From: Mesorhizobium qingshengii
GTDB taxonomy: Bacteria; Pseudomonadota; Alphaproteobacteria; Rhizobiales; Rhizobiaceae
Length of the DNA stretch: 64,000 nt
Reading direction: 5' to 3'
Assembly: GCF_900103325.1 (NCBI RefSeq)
Contig: NZ_FMXM01000007.1
Coordinates: forward strand, 186,001 to 250,000
The notes beneath the pieces are model-generated. The model was not told where the DNA came from. It was given only the letters and a program-made list of their open reading frames with translations, and searched no databases. The position numbers were made by a program, and so were the translations under genes. Of the stretch, positions 9,046 to 18,060 are shown piece by piece. The number at the start of each line of letters is the position of its first letter. Position 1 is the stretch's first letter.

Positions 9046-9357
9046 TCAGCCGTAATGCAGTCTGGGTTTTGGTTCGGTGCCGGTGAACCGCACCCCGATC
9101 CGCTCGTTGCGGCGCCAGCGAACCTCGCAGCGATAGGCAATGCCGTCGACCGGCACATAGAGCAGAAAGCGATCCGGCACCCTGGCTTCGACCGTAATCT
9201 TCAGTTCGGCGCCGCCTTCATGCTGATTGCGCAGCGTGCAGCTGACTTCCGAATTCGAAATTCCGGTGATGATGGCGCCACCCTTGAGCACACGCTGGCG
9301 GTGTTCGCGCCGGGGCTCATCGGATTCGTCCGGAACTGGTTTTGCAGGGGTTGCCAT
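9046..9357 (-). CDS. PilZ domain protein
   Basis: From the ATG at 9357 the product is 103 residues. It has the PilZ opening of basic residues (EHRQRVLKGG; the classical motif is RxxxR), followed by a six-stranded beta-barrel pattern with GISNSEVSCTLRN and ending near RIGVRFTG. PilZ domains usually bind cyclic-di-GMP, but here the second motif D/N-x-S-x-x-G is poorly kept (GISNSEVS), so binding is uncertain. A longer version would need a TTG at 9438 and adds non-conserved residues, so the ATG is preferred. Confidence 0.75.
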   Translation of the reverse strand: MATPAKPVPDESDEPRREHRQRVLKGGAIITGISNSEVSCTLRNQHEGGAELKITVEARVPDRFLLYVPVDGIAYRCEVRWRRNERIGVRFTGTEPKPRLHYG

Positions 9358-9468
9358 CGATGAATTTACCAAAGCTACCGAATCGTATTCCTGATTCGTT
9401 AGCAAAGCATTCACGTTGATGCGTGTCTTGCCTGGCAATCCAATGCAGCGCGACCGCCTGACGTAAGG

Positions 9469-9957
9469 TCAGGGGAAGCTGTGCGGGTCGGCGCAAAAAT
9501 AGGCGATGATCTGGCAAAGGTCGGGTTCGTTGATCATGCGCACAGCTTCGCTGGAACTCACCCATTTGCGGGTGCGGGAGCGCTTTTCCTTCCAGCGGTC
9601 GGCGATCTTGTCGACTTGCAGGGGAAACACAAGAACTTCACACGGGACTTCTTCGCCGGAAGCCAACACCTTGGCGTAGAAGTAGCGGCCGGCTTCGAGA
9701 TGCGACACACTTCCGCGCAGTCCGGCTTCCTCGCCGGCCTCGCGCGCCGCGGCCTCGCAGAGCGGCTCCCTGGCCTCCGGCCAACCCTTGGGAAGCACCC
9801 AGCGACCGGTATCGCGGCTGGTGATCAGCATGACCTCGACGCCGTTCCCGGTATCGCGCCAGGGCAAGGCGGCAACCTGCAGGCGGCACGGCGCCGTGCC
9901 GAAGAGTCGTCGGACCCTTTCGGCCAGATGATTGTGCGTCGTTGGCCTCGTCAACAT
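9469..9957 (-). CDS. Nudix hydrolase
   Basis: The 162-residue protein has a good Nudix box (GWPEAREPLCEAAAREAGEEAG, shown here only as the pattern G-x5-E-x7-REaxEExG) at about residues 58-80, after the strand VEVMLITSRDTGRWVLPKG. The LPKGW context resembles diphosphoinositol/diadenosine polyphosphate hydrolases. The substrate cannot be told from sequence. It is followed after about 30 bases by the PilZ gene on the same strand. Confidence 0.88.
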   Translation of the reverse strand: MLTRPTTHNHLAERVRRLFGTAPCRLQVAALPWRDTGNGVEVMLITSRDTGRWVLPKGWPEAREPLCEAAAREAGEEAGLRGSVSHLEAGRYFYAKVLASGEEVPCEVLVFPLQVDKIADRWKEKRSRTRKWVSSSEAVRMINEPDLCQIIAYFCADPHSFP

Positions 9958-10167
9958 CGGAGAAGCTAGCCCCAGCCTCCAGAATCGTTTGCCGTCTCAC
10001 GAATCTTACGGCCAATTGTCGGCAATAAAAGTAAAAACTTTCACTTATCTCGCCGATTACCGCCAATAGACGTCGATTCCGCAAAATATCCGGCCTGCCG
10101 GGACCATCTGCGAAAGCAAATGATGCCCAACGGCGGCAGCTGATCTGGAACAGGCAGGGGTTACGAA

Positions 10168-10668
10168 TCAGCCGGCGTGGTCGTCGGCTATCGGCTTCTG
10201 ATAGGTGAAGCCCATGTCCCATGGAAAATAGATCCAGGTGTCCTGGCTGACTTCGGTGACGAAAGTATCGACCAGCGGCCGACCCTTCGGCTTGGCGTAG
10301 ACGGTGGCGAAATGCGCCTTCGGCATCATCGCGCGCACGATTGCCGCCGTCTTGCCGGTATCGGTCAGGTCGTCGATGATCAGCACGCCGGCGCCGTCGT
10401 CAGCCAGCAACGCCGGCGTCACCTCCTTCAGCACCTGCAGCTGCCCCTGGCTGGTATAGTCGTGGTAGGAGGCGACACAGACCGTCTCGATGATGCGGAT
10501 GCCAAGCTCGCGCGAGATGATCGCCGCGGGAACCAGGCCGCCGCGGGTAATGCAGACGATCGCTTTCCATTGCCCCTTGTTGGTGCCCGCAAGCCGCCAG
10601 GCGAGCGCACGGGCGTCGCGATGGAACTGGTCCCAGGAGACCGGAAAGGCTTTTTCGGGAAGGGACAT
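10168..10668 (-). CDS. gpt: Xanthine-guanine phosphoribosyltransferase
   Basis: The 166-residue enzyme (from the ATG at 10668, [16 protein letters not shown]) transfers phosphoribose from PRPP to xanthine or guanine in purine salvage. The PRPP-binding motif is [14 protein letters not shown] at about residues 90-103, and [10 protein letters not shown] marks the first loop. Length and the C-terminal [10 protein letters not shown] fit the Gpt family. An upstream in-frame start at 10704 adds 12 unlikely residues. It pairs functionally with the adenine deaminase at 19113. Confidence 0.93.
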   Translation of the reverse strand: MSLPEKAFPVSWDQFHRDARALAWRLAGTNKGQWKAIVCITRGGLVPAAIISRELGIRIIETVCVASYHDYTSQGQLQVLKEVTPALLADDGAGVLIIDDLTDTGKTAAIVRAMMPKAHFATVYAKPKGRPLVDTFVTEVSQDTWIYFPWDMGFTYQKPIADDHAG

Positions 10669-10782
10669 TTCGCGCACTCCGCAGCGCGCAAGTGCCGCGC
10701 GCAAGAAAACAGGGGAATGCGCGCGGAATTAACTGGAAAGCCTTGGCCTTGGCAAGGGCGGGCCTGAGCGATCGCTGTGGAC

Positions 10783-11616
10783 TTAGCGCGACAGGAAGGC
10801 TGCTATCGGCGCCGTGCGCAGCACAGTGCGGGTTACCCCGCCGAACAGAAGCTGGCGCAGCCATGAGTGACTGTAGGCGCCGAGGACCAGCAGATCGGCG
10901 CCGGTCTCGGTGATCCGGGTCTGGATGAGGTCATCGACCGAACTGCCGCCCGATCTCTGCACCGAGACGCTGACATTGGCGCCGTGACGCGACAGGGCGG
11001 AAGCGATTTCGGCGCCGGCGGCCTCCGGGCTGTCGTCGAGCATGTCCGGTGGGTCAATGACCAATATGTCGGTTTTCTCAGCTTCGATGATGAAGGGCAG
11101 TGCGTCGAAGGCGGCGCGGGCCGCTTCCTTGCTGCCGTTCCAGGCGAGCAGCACGCGCTTGAAGGTGGTGATCAGCGGGCCCGCATGCGGCACCACCAGC
11201 ACCGGCCTGCCGGCGTCGTAGACCAGCGTGTCGACATCCGCGCTCGAGTCACCGCCCGTCTCGCGCTGCGCGGCGATGATCAGATCGGCGGCGCGGACGG
11301 TCGAAATGCCGGTCAGCGCGCTGTCGCCCGAAAAACTCTCCAGGCTGCGCCACTCAAAAGAAAGGCCGGAATTCTCGATATACTTGAGAAAAACGGCCTG
11401 CAGCTTCTCGGCCCGCTCCCGGTTCATGTCAGCCGAGACCTGCAGGAACTCGGTGTCTGGAAAGCCCGTTGCCGAGGTGTAGGGCACCGGAAGCGTTTCG
11501 GCATGGATGCCGATCAAATGGCTCTCGAACCGGCTGGCGAGCGGAATGGCGCAGTCCAGCACGCGCTCCGCGTCCTGTTCATTCTGCAGAATGGCGACAA
11601 TAGTCTTGAATCGCAT
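10783..11616 (-). CDS. Universal stress protein with two Usp domains
   Basis: This 277-residue protein holds a degenerate N-terminal Usp domain (about 1-140) and a C-terminal one (about 150-277). The second ends in LLVLGAYSHSWLRQLLFGGVT, which fits the ATP-binding pattern G-x2-G-x9-G-(S/T) loosely. Such tandem UspA proteins respond to stress; a specific role is not evident. It is transcribed on the same strand as the CinA-domain gene upstream, 81 bases away. Confidence 0.88.
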   Translation of the reverse strand: MRFKTIVAILQNEQDAERVLDCAIPLASRFESHLIGIHAETLPVPYTSATGFPDTEFLQVSADMNRERAEKLQAVFLKYIENSGLSFEWRSLESFSGDSALTGISTVRAADLIIAAQRETGGDSSADVDTLVYDAGRPVLVVPHAGPLITTFKRVLLAWNGSKEAARAAFDALPFIIEAEKTDILVIDPPDMLDDSPEAAGAEIASALSRHGANVSVSVQRSGGSSVDDLIQTRITETGADLLVLGAYSHSWLRQLLFGGVTRTVLRTAPIAAFLSR

Positions 11617-11697
11617 GGTAATCCCTCGGTTTACGGGCGATCGAACTCGCGCGGACGAAACGTTGCGGCGTCGTGCTTGGTTCCGGGCTGCACCGGA

Positions 11698-12441
11698 TCA
11701 GCCGGGATTGCCGGCGAAGCCGGCCACCATTGCCTCGACATCGGCGCGCGCCGCGTCCAGCGCGTCCTGGCTGCGGGCACGCACGACCAGTTCGGTCCAG
11801 AACTTGCCATCGCCATATTTCGGGTAGGAACCGATGATCGTGTCCGGATGCGCTTTCTGGATGTCGCCCAGCGGCCCGCCGATGAGGCCTTCGCCGAACG
11901 GACAGTGCACGGTTGCCGACAGCATCTTGGTGCCGGCCTTCAGCGTCGGCACGACATTGTCGAGCATGGCCTGGAAAATCGACGGCACGCCAGCCATGAC
12001 ATGAACATTGCCGATGCGGAAACCGGGCGCGACGGACACCGGATTGACGATGAGGTCGGCGCCGCGCGGCATCCGCGCCATGCGCTTGCGGGCCTCGGTG
12101 TATTCGATGCCGCGCGCGGCATAGCTTGCCTCCAGCAAGGCATAGGCCTTGGCATCGTATTCGCAAGGCACGCCGAAGGCCTTGGAAATCGAATCGGCGG
12201 TGATGTCGTCGTGGGTCGGGCCGATGCCGCCTGTGGTGAACACATAGGTGTAGCGCGCGCGCACGGCATTCACCGCCGCGACGATCTCGTCTTCCTCGTC
12301 CGGAACGATGCGCACCTCCTTCAGGTCGATGCCGATCGCCGTCATGATGTCGGCGAGATGGCCGATGTTCTTGTCCTTGGTGCGGCCGGAGAGAATCTCG
12401 TCACCGATGACGAGCATGGCGGCGGTAACGATTTCGGGCAT
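11698..12441 (-). CDS. Competence/damage-inducible protein A (CinA N-terminal, MoaB/Mog-type domain)
   Basis: The 247-residue protein is a stand-alone molybdopterin-binding-type domain: IGDEILSGRTKDKN near residue 12 and FTTGGIGPTHDD near 68 are signatures. In full CinA this domain is an ADP-ribose pyrophosphatase (COG1058) and is fused to a nicotinamide mononucleotide deamidase; here the deamidase half is absent. A role in clearing ADP-ribose or NAD breakdown products is possible but not shown. Confidence 0.88.
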   Translation of the reverse strand: MPEIVTAAMLVIGDEILSGRTKDKNIGHLADIMTAIGIDLKEVRIVPDEEDEIVAAVNAVRARYTYVFTTGGIGPTHDDITADSISKAFGVPCEYDAKAYALLEASYAARGIEYTEARKRMARMPRGADLIVNPVSVAPGFRIGNVHVMAGVPSIFQAMLDNVVPTLKAGTKMLSATVHCPFGEGLIGGPLGDIQKAHPDTIIGSYPKYGDGKFWTELVVRARSQDALDAARADVEAMVAGFAGNPG

Positions 12442-12590
12442 GGAAGGCTCCGGAGGAACGGGTCCAAGTCAGATAGCGCGCCATGGCTGCGGCCGCAATG
12501 CCACCCGAAACGGGCGGCGTCCGTTTCGATGCAAGGTTGCGGCACGACCGGATGCGGCTAAGCTCGCGCTGGTTCTGGTCCGGGTGAACG

Positions 12591-13604
12591 ATGCTGTTTT
12601 CGATTCTGTTGTGGCTGCTGGCCGTGCTCTTCCTGCTGGCGGTCCTGGGGATCGCCAGTCTGGTGCTGGCGACGCAGTGGATCGCGGCGAAGGCCGAAAG
12701 GCTGGTGCCGCCGGTCGGAAAATTCATCGAGATAGACGGCAACCGCATCCACTATGTCGATGTGGGCGAGGGGCGGCCGATCGTCTTCCTGCACGGGCTC
12801 GGCGCCCAGCTTCATCATTTCAGGTCCACCCTGTTCGGGCGGTTCGATCCGGGCTACCGGTTGATCGCGCTCGATCGCCCAGGGTCGGGCTATTCAGTGC
12901 GGGCGAGCGGCGCCACCGGCCGGCTGCCGGAACAGGCCGAGATCGTGCGGCGCTTCATCGAAACGCTGCGGCTGGAAAAGCCGCTGGTGGTCGGTCATTC
13001 CCTGGGCGGCGCCATCGCGCTGACCCTGGCCGTGGAACACCCCGAGGCGATTTCCGGCGTCGCCTTGCTGGCGCCATTGACCCATCTGGAAGATGGCGCG
13101 CGCGAAAAGTTCGGCCCGCTCTATATTCCCTCACGGCTGCTGCGCCGGGTCATGGCCCATACGATGGCGATCCCGACAGGCCTCAGATATGCGCGGCCGA
13201 CAATGGAATTCATCTTCGCGCCGCAGGTCCCGCCCGCCGACTACATGGTCGCGGCAGGCGGGTGGCTCGGGCTCAGGCCAGCCCATTTCTATGCCACGTC
13301 ATCGGATGTCGTGGCGATCGAACGCGATCTCGGCCGTATCGAGGGCCGCTATGGTGAGATCGCCCTGCCGGCCGGCATTCTCTTCGGGGCCGCCGATCGC
13401 GTCATCGACATCCGCATCCATGGCGAGCCGATGCAGGAAAAGATCGAAGGGCTCGATTTCGAAGCTGTCGACGGTCTCGGCCACATGCCACAGTTCGTCG
13501 GGCCGGAACGGGTCATTGCCTTCATCGAGCGCATTGCAGCCCGCGCGTTTTCCACCCGGACATCACCGCGGCCTCACGACAATTTCACTGAACCATTCGA
13601 CTGA
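12591..13604 (+). CDS. Membrane-anchored alpha/beta hydrolase
   Basis: The 337-residue protein opens with an N-terminal membrane helix (about 2-30) followed by an alpha/beta hydrolase fold. The oxyanion motif is FLHGLGAQ (about 67-74), the nucleophile elbow GHSLGG (about 137), and DRVIDI and GHMPQF supply the likely acid and histidine. The substrate is unknown. It is transcribed divergently from the CinA-domain gene with about 150 bases between starts. Confidence 0.88.
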   Translation: MLFSILLWLLAVLFLLAVLGIASLVLATQWIAAKAERLVPPVGKFIEIDGNRIHYVDVGEGRPIVFLHGLGAQLHHFRSTLFGRFDPGYRLIALDRPGSGYSVRASGATGRLPEQAEIVRRFIETLRLEKPLVVGHSLGGAIALTLAVEHPEAISGVALLAPLTHLEDGAREKFGPLYIPSRLLRRVMAHTMAIPTGLRYARPTMEFIFAPQVPPADYMVAAGGWLGLRPAHFYATSSDVVAIERDLGRIEGRYGEIALPAGILFGAADRVIDIRIHGEPMQEKIEGLDFEAVDGLGHMPQFVGPERVIAFIERIAARAFSTRTSPRPHDNFTEPFD

Positions 13605-13658
13605 TGGCCGGGTTTACCCCGTGTCGCACCCAAGGCGACAAAGATACGGAGTAATTCA

Positions 13659-13940
13659 ATGTACACGAAACTTCTCGCAGCATCCGTTCTGACGATCGGT
13701 CTCGCCACATCGGCGATGGCGCAGTCGTCGGACAGCACCTATTCCAACCACCACAACTGGCTCTTCGGCAACGAGGATTCCGCGACCGCCGACACCACCA
13801 CCACCGGCAGTATCAATGGCGATCGCTCCGGATTGAACAGCCTGGGCAATCCGGGGGCCGTCGGGCCTTGTGCCTCCAACACGGCCGGCCCCGACGCCAA
13901 TGCCGGACTGAACGTCAACGATCAGTATTGCGGCAAGTAG
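13659..13940 (+). CDS. Small secreted protein of unknown function
   Basis: The 93-residue product has a signal peptide (MYTKLLAASVLTIGLATSAMA) and a hydrophilic mature part rich in Ser, Thr, Asn and Gly, with two cysteines near the C-terminus (GPCASN, DQYCGK) that could pair. A ribosome binding site CGGAG sits 9 bases before the ATG. A RIME-like repeat follows directly. No family recognised. Confidence 0.75.
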   Translation: MYTKLLAASVLTIGLATSAMAQSSDSTYSNHHNWLFGNEDSATADTTTTGSINGDRSGLNSLGNPGAVGPCASNTAGPDANAGLNVNDQYCGK

Positions 13941-13942
13941 TC

Positions 13943-13994
13943 AGAGCACGATCCCGAAAAGTGCGGACCGGTTTTCGGGAAAGACCATGTTAAA
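13943..13994. repeat. RIME-like dispersed palindrome
   Basis: A hairpin with arms CCCGAAAA (13953-13960) and TTTTCGGG (13972-13979) sits inside a sequence very like the common rhizobial intergenic repeat (AGAGCATGATCCCGAAAAGTG...ACCGGTTTTCGG). It starts three bases after the stop of the secreted-protein gene and could act as a transcription terminator or mRNA stabiliser. Confidence 0.75.
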
Positions 13995-14105
13995 ATAAAC
14001 GGACAAAGCCCGCGGGGTGGCCGCTGGCCGCGGAACGTCTTCTCTCCGGACGTCCGCGGTCGGCGCCCTGGCTGTGCGTCGCCGAAACTGGTCGCCGATC
14101 CAAAT

Positions 14106-14345
14106 TCAGTCGGAGATTTCTGTCTGCGGCCGGTCCCGGCCGTCGGCCAGTTCGTCGTGCCATTTGCCGTCGGCATCCTCGTACTGGATGCCGTCAGTGG
14201 CCCCGGCGACCTGCTGCTCGGCCGAAGCGATTTCGGCGGCGCGCAATGCGTCGTGATGGGTGGGGAACGTCTCCGAGAAGGTCGCTCCGACCTTGTAGGC
14301 CCAGCCGCCGTCATGCTCGACGATCTTGTAAGTCAGCTTCGCCAT
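14106..14345 (-). CDS. DUF2188 domain protein
   Basis: From the ATG at 14345 (MAKLTYKIVEHDGGWAYKVG) the protein has 79 residues and matches the small DUF2188 family: a short beta hairpin, then FPTHHDALRAAEIASAEQQ and GIQYEDADGKWHDE. The function is unknown. A purine-rich GGAGGT lies just before this start, which decides it over the upstream ATG at 14378. Confidence 0.82.
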   Translation of the reverse strand: MAKLTYKIVEHDGGWAYKVGATFSETFPTHHDALRAAEIASAEQQVAGATDGIQYEDADGKWHDELADGRDRPQTEISD

Positions 14346-14374
14346 GAAAACCTCCGGTTGAAAGGTCCGCCTGC

Positions 14375-14650
14375 TCAATGCAGCCGGTCGTCAGGCAGTC
14401 TGTCGTCGGGCACCAGCACTTCGGATTCCTTGGCGGCTTCAATCAGCGCCCGGCGCGCATCCGCTGTCGAACGATAACCTTCCAGCACTTTGAGGCAAGT
14501 GTCGAGGGCATCACGATGTCGCTGGCCGCGATTGAGCGGCCAAACCGTCATTAGACACTCCGCCGCCTCCTGGGTGCTGCGGATATGGCGATATTTGCCG
14601 ACATGGCCGAGCTCGACCACGACTGGCGTTTCGAAAGGTTTTTTGTCCAT
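14375..14650 (-). CDS. DUF982 domain protein
   Basis: The 91-residue protein is a DUF982 member, a family almost confined to rhizobia: VVVELGHVGKYRHIRST, then a helix AAECLMTVWP, then RHRDALDTCLKVLEGYRS. Many genomes of this group hold several copies of unknown role. It precedes the DUF2188 gene on the same strand with about 30 bases between, so they may be co-transcribed. Confidence 0.82.
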   Translation of the reverse strand: MDKKPFETPVVVELGHVGKYRHIRSTQEAAECLMTVWPLNRGQRHRDALDTCLKVLEGYRSTADARRALIEAAKESEVLVPDDRLPDDRLH

Positions 14651-14715
14651 CATGGCCGCAACGCAAAGCAGCCAATTTGGTTGCAACCATGTCCTTCAGC
14701 CTGCGCCCAAACGTC

Positions 14716-15033
14716 TCAGTAGCCGCAATCGTTGCGCAGCCAGCGTGCGTTTGCCCAGCCGGTCGTGCCGCCGATTTCGACCTTGTACCAGTTGCCGCGC
14801 CGGTCGAAGATCTCGGTATGATCGCCATTGAACAGCTGTCCGATCATCCGCGACGACGAATTCGGCCGTGCCCGCACGGCGAGAAAACCGCTTCCCGTGG
14901 CCAGATTGTAGTAACGGGAAAGGCCGTGCACCGTGCCCTCGCAATATTGCGCGCCGGCCGGCGTCGATGCGCCGATCCAAAGCCCGGCCGCAGCCGTCAG
15001 CGCTGCAACCGGCAAGAATGTCCTGAACGACAT
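14716..15033 (-). CDS. Secreted SH3b-domain protein
   Basis: The 105-residue product has a signal peptide (about 1-28, ending AGA-Q) and one bacterial SH3 domain at about 48-100: LAVRARPNSSSRMIGQL, then WYKVEIGGTTGWANARWL. Two cysteines at the edges (QYCEG, NDCGY) may link the ends. Such domains bind peptidoglycan or other cell-wall ligands in the periplasm; here the partner is unknown. Confidence 0.85.
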   Translation of the reverse strand: MSFRTFLPVAALTAAAGLWIGASTPAGAQYCEGTVHGLSRYYNLATGSGFLAVRARPNSSSRMIGQLFNGDHTEIFDRRGNWYKVEIGGTTGWANARWLRNDCGY

Positions 15034-15163
15034 AGTTTCCTCCCAAGCCTGGCCGCGCCCGCCGCAGCCTCACCCAACGTAACAGTTCACGGACAAAATT
15101 GAAGCCGTGCAATCTTTCCAGAACCACGGGCAGGGCCACGCCGGGGTCGGGAGAACGGGCCGG

Positions 15164-16267
15164 TCAGCCCGCCGCCCTCATCCAGTGCTGCATCGTGGTC
15201 ACCGAACGGGCAAGCTGCGGCGCCGGGTGGATTTTCTCGTTGAACGTGGCGGCCGCGCGCCATCCCCATCGCGGGTCGGCCAGGAAGGCACGTGCCAGCG
15301 CCACCATGTCGGCGCGGCCCTCGGCAACGATTGCCTCGGCCTGCTTCGGGTCATCGATCAGCCCCACCGCGCGGGTCGGAATGCCCGCACCCTTGCGCAC
15401 AGCTTCCGCCAGATGCACCTGGTAACCGGGGCCGGTGGGCAATTTCTGCAACGGCGAGTTGCCGCCACTCGAGCAGCAGAGATAGGCGACGCCGACGGCC
15501 TTCAACGCCTTTGCCACCTCGATCGCGTCTTCAACGTCGAAGCCGCCGTCGACCCAATCCTTCACCGACAGTCGCGCGCCGAGCATCAGGTTTGGAACAG
15601 CTTTCTTCACTGCCTTGGCGATCTCTACGACCAGACGCATGCGGTTCTCCAGCGAGCCGCCCCAGCGGTCGGTACGCTGGTTGGACAATGGCGAGAGGAA
15701 CTGGAAGATCAGGTAGCCATGCGCGGCGTGCAGCTCGATGAAGTCGAAGCCGGCGCGCTCGGCCCGCCTTGCCGCTTCGGCGAACCGTTCGATGAGCTGA
15801 AGGATTTCCTCGTCCTCCAGCGCTCGCGGTACGTTCCAGCCGGTGTCGTAGGCGATGGCCGAAGCCGAAACGGTCTGCCAGGGATCCTCGTTTGGCTGCA
15901 GCGGCCCACCGCCCTCCCATGGCTTGCGGTTCGAGGCCTTGCGGCCAGCATGGGCAAGCTGGGTGCCGAACCTGGTACCGGGAGCAGCGACGCGCCTGGC
16001 CGCGTCCAGCGCCCGGCGGGCGCCCGCCTCATTGTCTTCGGAGTAAAGGCCGAGGCAGCCATGCGTGATGCGCCCGCGCCGCTCGACATCGGTCATCTCG
16101 ACGGTGACCATGCTGGCGCCGGACATGGCAAGGTTCATCCAATGGTAGAGGTGCCAGTCGCTGGCCGAGCCGTCTTCGGCGGAATACTGGCACATCGGCG
16201 CGACGGCGATGCGATTGGGGAAGGTGAGGCCGTCAAGGGTGATCGGCTGGAAAAGCGATGCTGTCAT
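15164..16267 (-). CDS. Old-yellow-enzyme family NADH:flavin oxidoreductase (YqjM/XenA type)
   Basis: The 367-residue flavoprotein is of the YqjM/XenA branch: APMCQYSAEDG near residue 22 supplies the redox-tuning cysteine, QLAHAGRK near 103 and ELHAAHGYL near 180 line the FMN and substrate site, and DRWGGSLENRMR near 215 is a family signature. These enzymes reduce the C=C bond of enones, nitrate esters or similar xenobiotics with NAD(P)H. The physiological substrate is not known. It is divergent from the NudK-like gene. Confidence 0.93.
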   Translation of the reverse strand: MTASLFQPITLDGLTFPNRIAVAPMCQYSAEDGSASDWHLYHWMNLAMSGASMVTVEMTDVERRGRITHGCLGLYSEDNEAGARRALDAARRVAAPGTRFGTQLAHAGRKASNRKPWEGGGPLQPNEDPWQTVSASAIAYDTGWNVPRALEDEEILQLIERFAEAARRAERAGFDFIELHAAHGYLIFQFLSPLSNQRTDRWGGSLENRMRLVVEIAKAVKKAVPNLMLGARLSVKDWVDGGFDVEDAIEVAKALKAVGVAYLCCSSGGNSPLQKLPTGPGYQVHLAEAVRKGAGIPTRAVGLIDDPKQAEAIVAEGRADMVALARAFLADPRWGWRAAATFNEKIHPAPQLARSVTTMQHWMRAAG

Positions 16268-16422
16268 GAAAAAAAGGCTCCGGGAGGGGTAAGCCGTTAT
16301 CTAGGCAATGGATCGAAAGCGCGCCAGACACGAGACGGTGAGACGTCCTTTTTGGACCGATTGCCTGCATTGCGCAAATGCCGGTTCGCGGCTACGCCTC
16401 GACCAATAGCATGGAGACCATG

Positions 16423-17001
16423 ATGGAAGATCGCGTTCGCATTCGTTCGGAGGAGGTTCTCTCCGACGACTGGGCCATCCTGAAGAAAACCGTCCTCGAC
16501 TATCGCCGGCGGGACGGACAGTGGGAGACGCAGATTCGCCAGACCTACGATCGTGGGGACGGCGCGGTGATCCTGCCTTACGATCCTTCGCGGTCGACCG
16601 TGCTTCTGGTGCGCCAGTTCCGCTATCCCGCCTACGTCACGGGCCATCGCGAGCCGCTGATCGAGGCCTGTGCTGGTCTGTTGGACGAAAACGATCCGGA
16701 AACCTGCATCCGCAAGGAGGCGGAGGAAGAGCTGGGCTACCGGCTGAACAACGTGGAGCGGTTGTTTTCGCCTTACATGAGCCCGGGCAGCGTCACCGAG
16801 CGGCTCTGGTTCTTCGTCGCCCGCTATTCGCCCGCAGACCGCATCTCGGCCGGCGGCGGAGCGCCTGAAGAGGGCGAGGACATCGAGGTTCTGGAAATGC
16901 CGCTCGACGAGGCGCTGGCCGGCATTGCCGATGGCCGCATCATCGATGCCAAGACCATCATCCTAATCCAGCATCTGAAGCTGAACCCCATCCCTGCCTG
17001 A
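16423..17001 (+). CDS. nudK: Nudix hydrolase, NudK-like (GDP-mannose pyrophosphatase family)
   Basis: The product from the ATG at 16423 has 192 residues. QTYDRGDGAVILPYD and VLLVRQFRYPAY precede a Nudix box (ETCIRKEAEEELGY) at about 95-108, and SPYMSPGSVTE follows, which is the order seen in NudK. NudK hydrolyses GDP-mannose to GMP and mannose-1-phosphate. Two earlier in-frame ATG codons (16378, 16411) exist, but GGAGACC places the ribosome on 16423. Confidence 0.85.
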   Translation: MEDRVRIRSEEVLSDDWAILKKTVLDYRRRDGQWETQIRQTYDRGDGAVILPYDPSRSTVLLVRQFRYPAYVTGHREPLIEACAGLLDENDPETCIRKEAEEELGYRLNNVERLFSPYMSPGSVTERLWFFVARYSPADRISAGGGAPEEGEDIEVLEMPLDEALAGIADGRIIDAKTIILIQHLKLNPIPA

Positions 17002-17117
17002 ATCCCCGGTTTGTTCCACGCTCCCGGCTTTCGGCCCGTTGCCGACGATTTGACTCAGAGCAATGCAGCATCGGGTAGCCGGCCGTAGAGATCGGGTTCA
17101 ACCGTAGGGACTTGGAC

Positions 17118-17480
17118 ATGATTTTTCATGCAACGACCAGAAGCGCCGCGCTCGGCACGGTCGTCTCCATTCCAGCCATGGGAGCCGCTGCAGTGGAGAG
17201 GACTTCTGCCGCAAACTTGAACGAAAGCCCGATCCTGGCTGGCTTTCGGCGTTGGGAAGCGCTCAGGAATTCGATCTCTTTTGGCATTTCCGACAACGAT
17301 CTGGAGCGTGTCCACAGGTGCATGTCCGAGATCGTGGAAACTATGTTCTCAATCCCGGCCACAACCACCCATGAATTCGCGGCGCAGTTCATGGTCGTTT
17401 GCAGCGGCGACGAGATCGAATACCGGCGGGCTGCCCGCGAACTCCATGCTCACGCGCAAACCCTGGTCGGTATGGCGTGA
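17118..17480 (+). CDS. Hypothetical protein of 120 residues
   Basis: The ATG at 17118 follows AGGGA by seven bases. The N-terminal 30 residues are Ala/Ser-rich, and the rest is helical with RWEALRNSISF, DLERVHRCMSEI and EYRRAARELHAHAQ. It is not secreted by obvious signal. I do not recognise the family, although the helix pattern recalls short rhizobial proteins of unknown role. Confidence 0.6.
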   Translation: MIFHATTRSAALGTVVSIPAMGAAAVERTSAANLNESPILAGFRRWEALRNSISFGISDNDLERVHRCMSEIVETMFSIPATTTHEFAAQFMVVCSGDEIEYRRAARELHAHAQTLVGMA

Positions 17481-17688
17481 CTGTGAGCGGGACACACCGC
17501 TGATTGAACGGCCATCGCGTCTGATGTCTTCGTGACCGGCCTTGCGCCCCCTCCAACTCACGGAGCGCGCGGCGACCCCGGGCACACCCTGTTGGTATCG
17601 CAATGCTCGACATGTGACGGCTGCGCCGAAAGCACCGTCACTTCCAGGCTGTCTGGAAGTCGAACCGACATGTTGCAAATCGCGGTTG

Positions 17689-17774
17689 TGGTGCGGACGA
17701 CGGGAATCGAACCCGTACGATCAGAGATCGAGGGATTTTAAGTCCCTTGCGTCTACCAATTCCGCCACGTCCGC
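17689..17774 (-). tRNA. tRNA-Leu (anticodon UAA)
   Basis: The minus strand folds as a class II tRNA: acceptor GCGGACG/CGTCCGC, anticodon stem AGGGA/TCCCT with loop CTTAAAA (anticodon TAA), a long variable arm, and GGTTCGATTCC in the T arm. The 3' CCA is encoded. The UAA anticodon reads UUA and UUG leucine codons, UUA being very rare in this GC-rich DNA. Confidence 0.97.
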
Positions 17775-17783
17775 AGGCCAGCC

Positions 17784-17812
17784 CTTTTCAGACGCCAGAC
17801 ACAGGCCGTCAA
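17784..17812 (-). promoter_or_regulatory. Likely promoter of tRNA-Leu
   Basis: TTGACG is placed 17 bases upstream of a weak -10 (GAAAAG) on the minus strand, putting the start a few bases before the mature tRNA 5' end. Confidence 0.4.
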
Positions 17813-18060
17813 GTCGTGATCTTGGCCGCGCCTGAACGCGCAAACCAGACCGTGGGGCGTGGTGATGCTGGCGTGATCACGGAATTACGCGCGCCGCAGG
17901 AACCGCTATGATGTCGGTCGGCGGATCGGATCCGCCAAGGCCGGCGCTTCTCAGGCCCAACCCATTCCCCCGCCTACTGGGGGCGTCGGCCGCTCCTTCC
18001 ACTGAGATAGTTCATCGAGCTGCGGCCGTGGCCGGTTACGTCACGCTGCCGGCGCGAGGT

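Noticed and set aside
8849..9055. 68-codon frame on the plus strand upstream of nrdJ
   Set aside because: It overlaps the promoter and DnaA box and has a poorly composed translation.
10867..12561. Open frame of about 560 codons spanning the antisense of the Usp and CinA-domain genes
   Set aside because: It spans two real minus-strand genes and their gap, which a true gene would not do.
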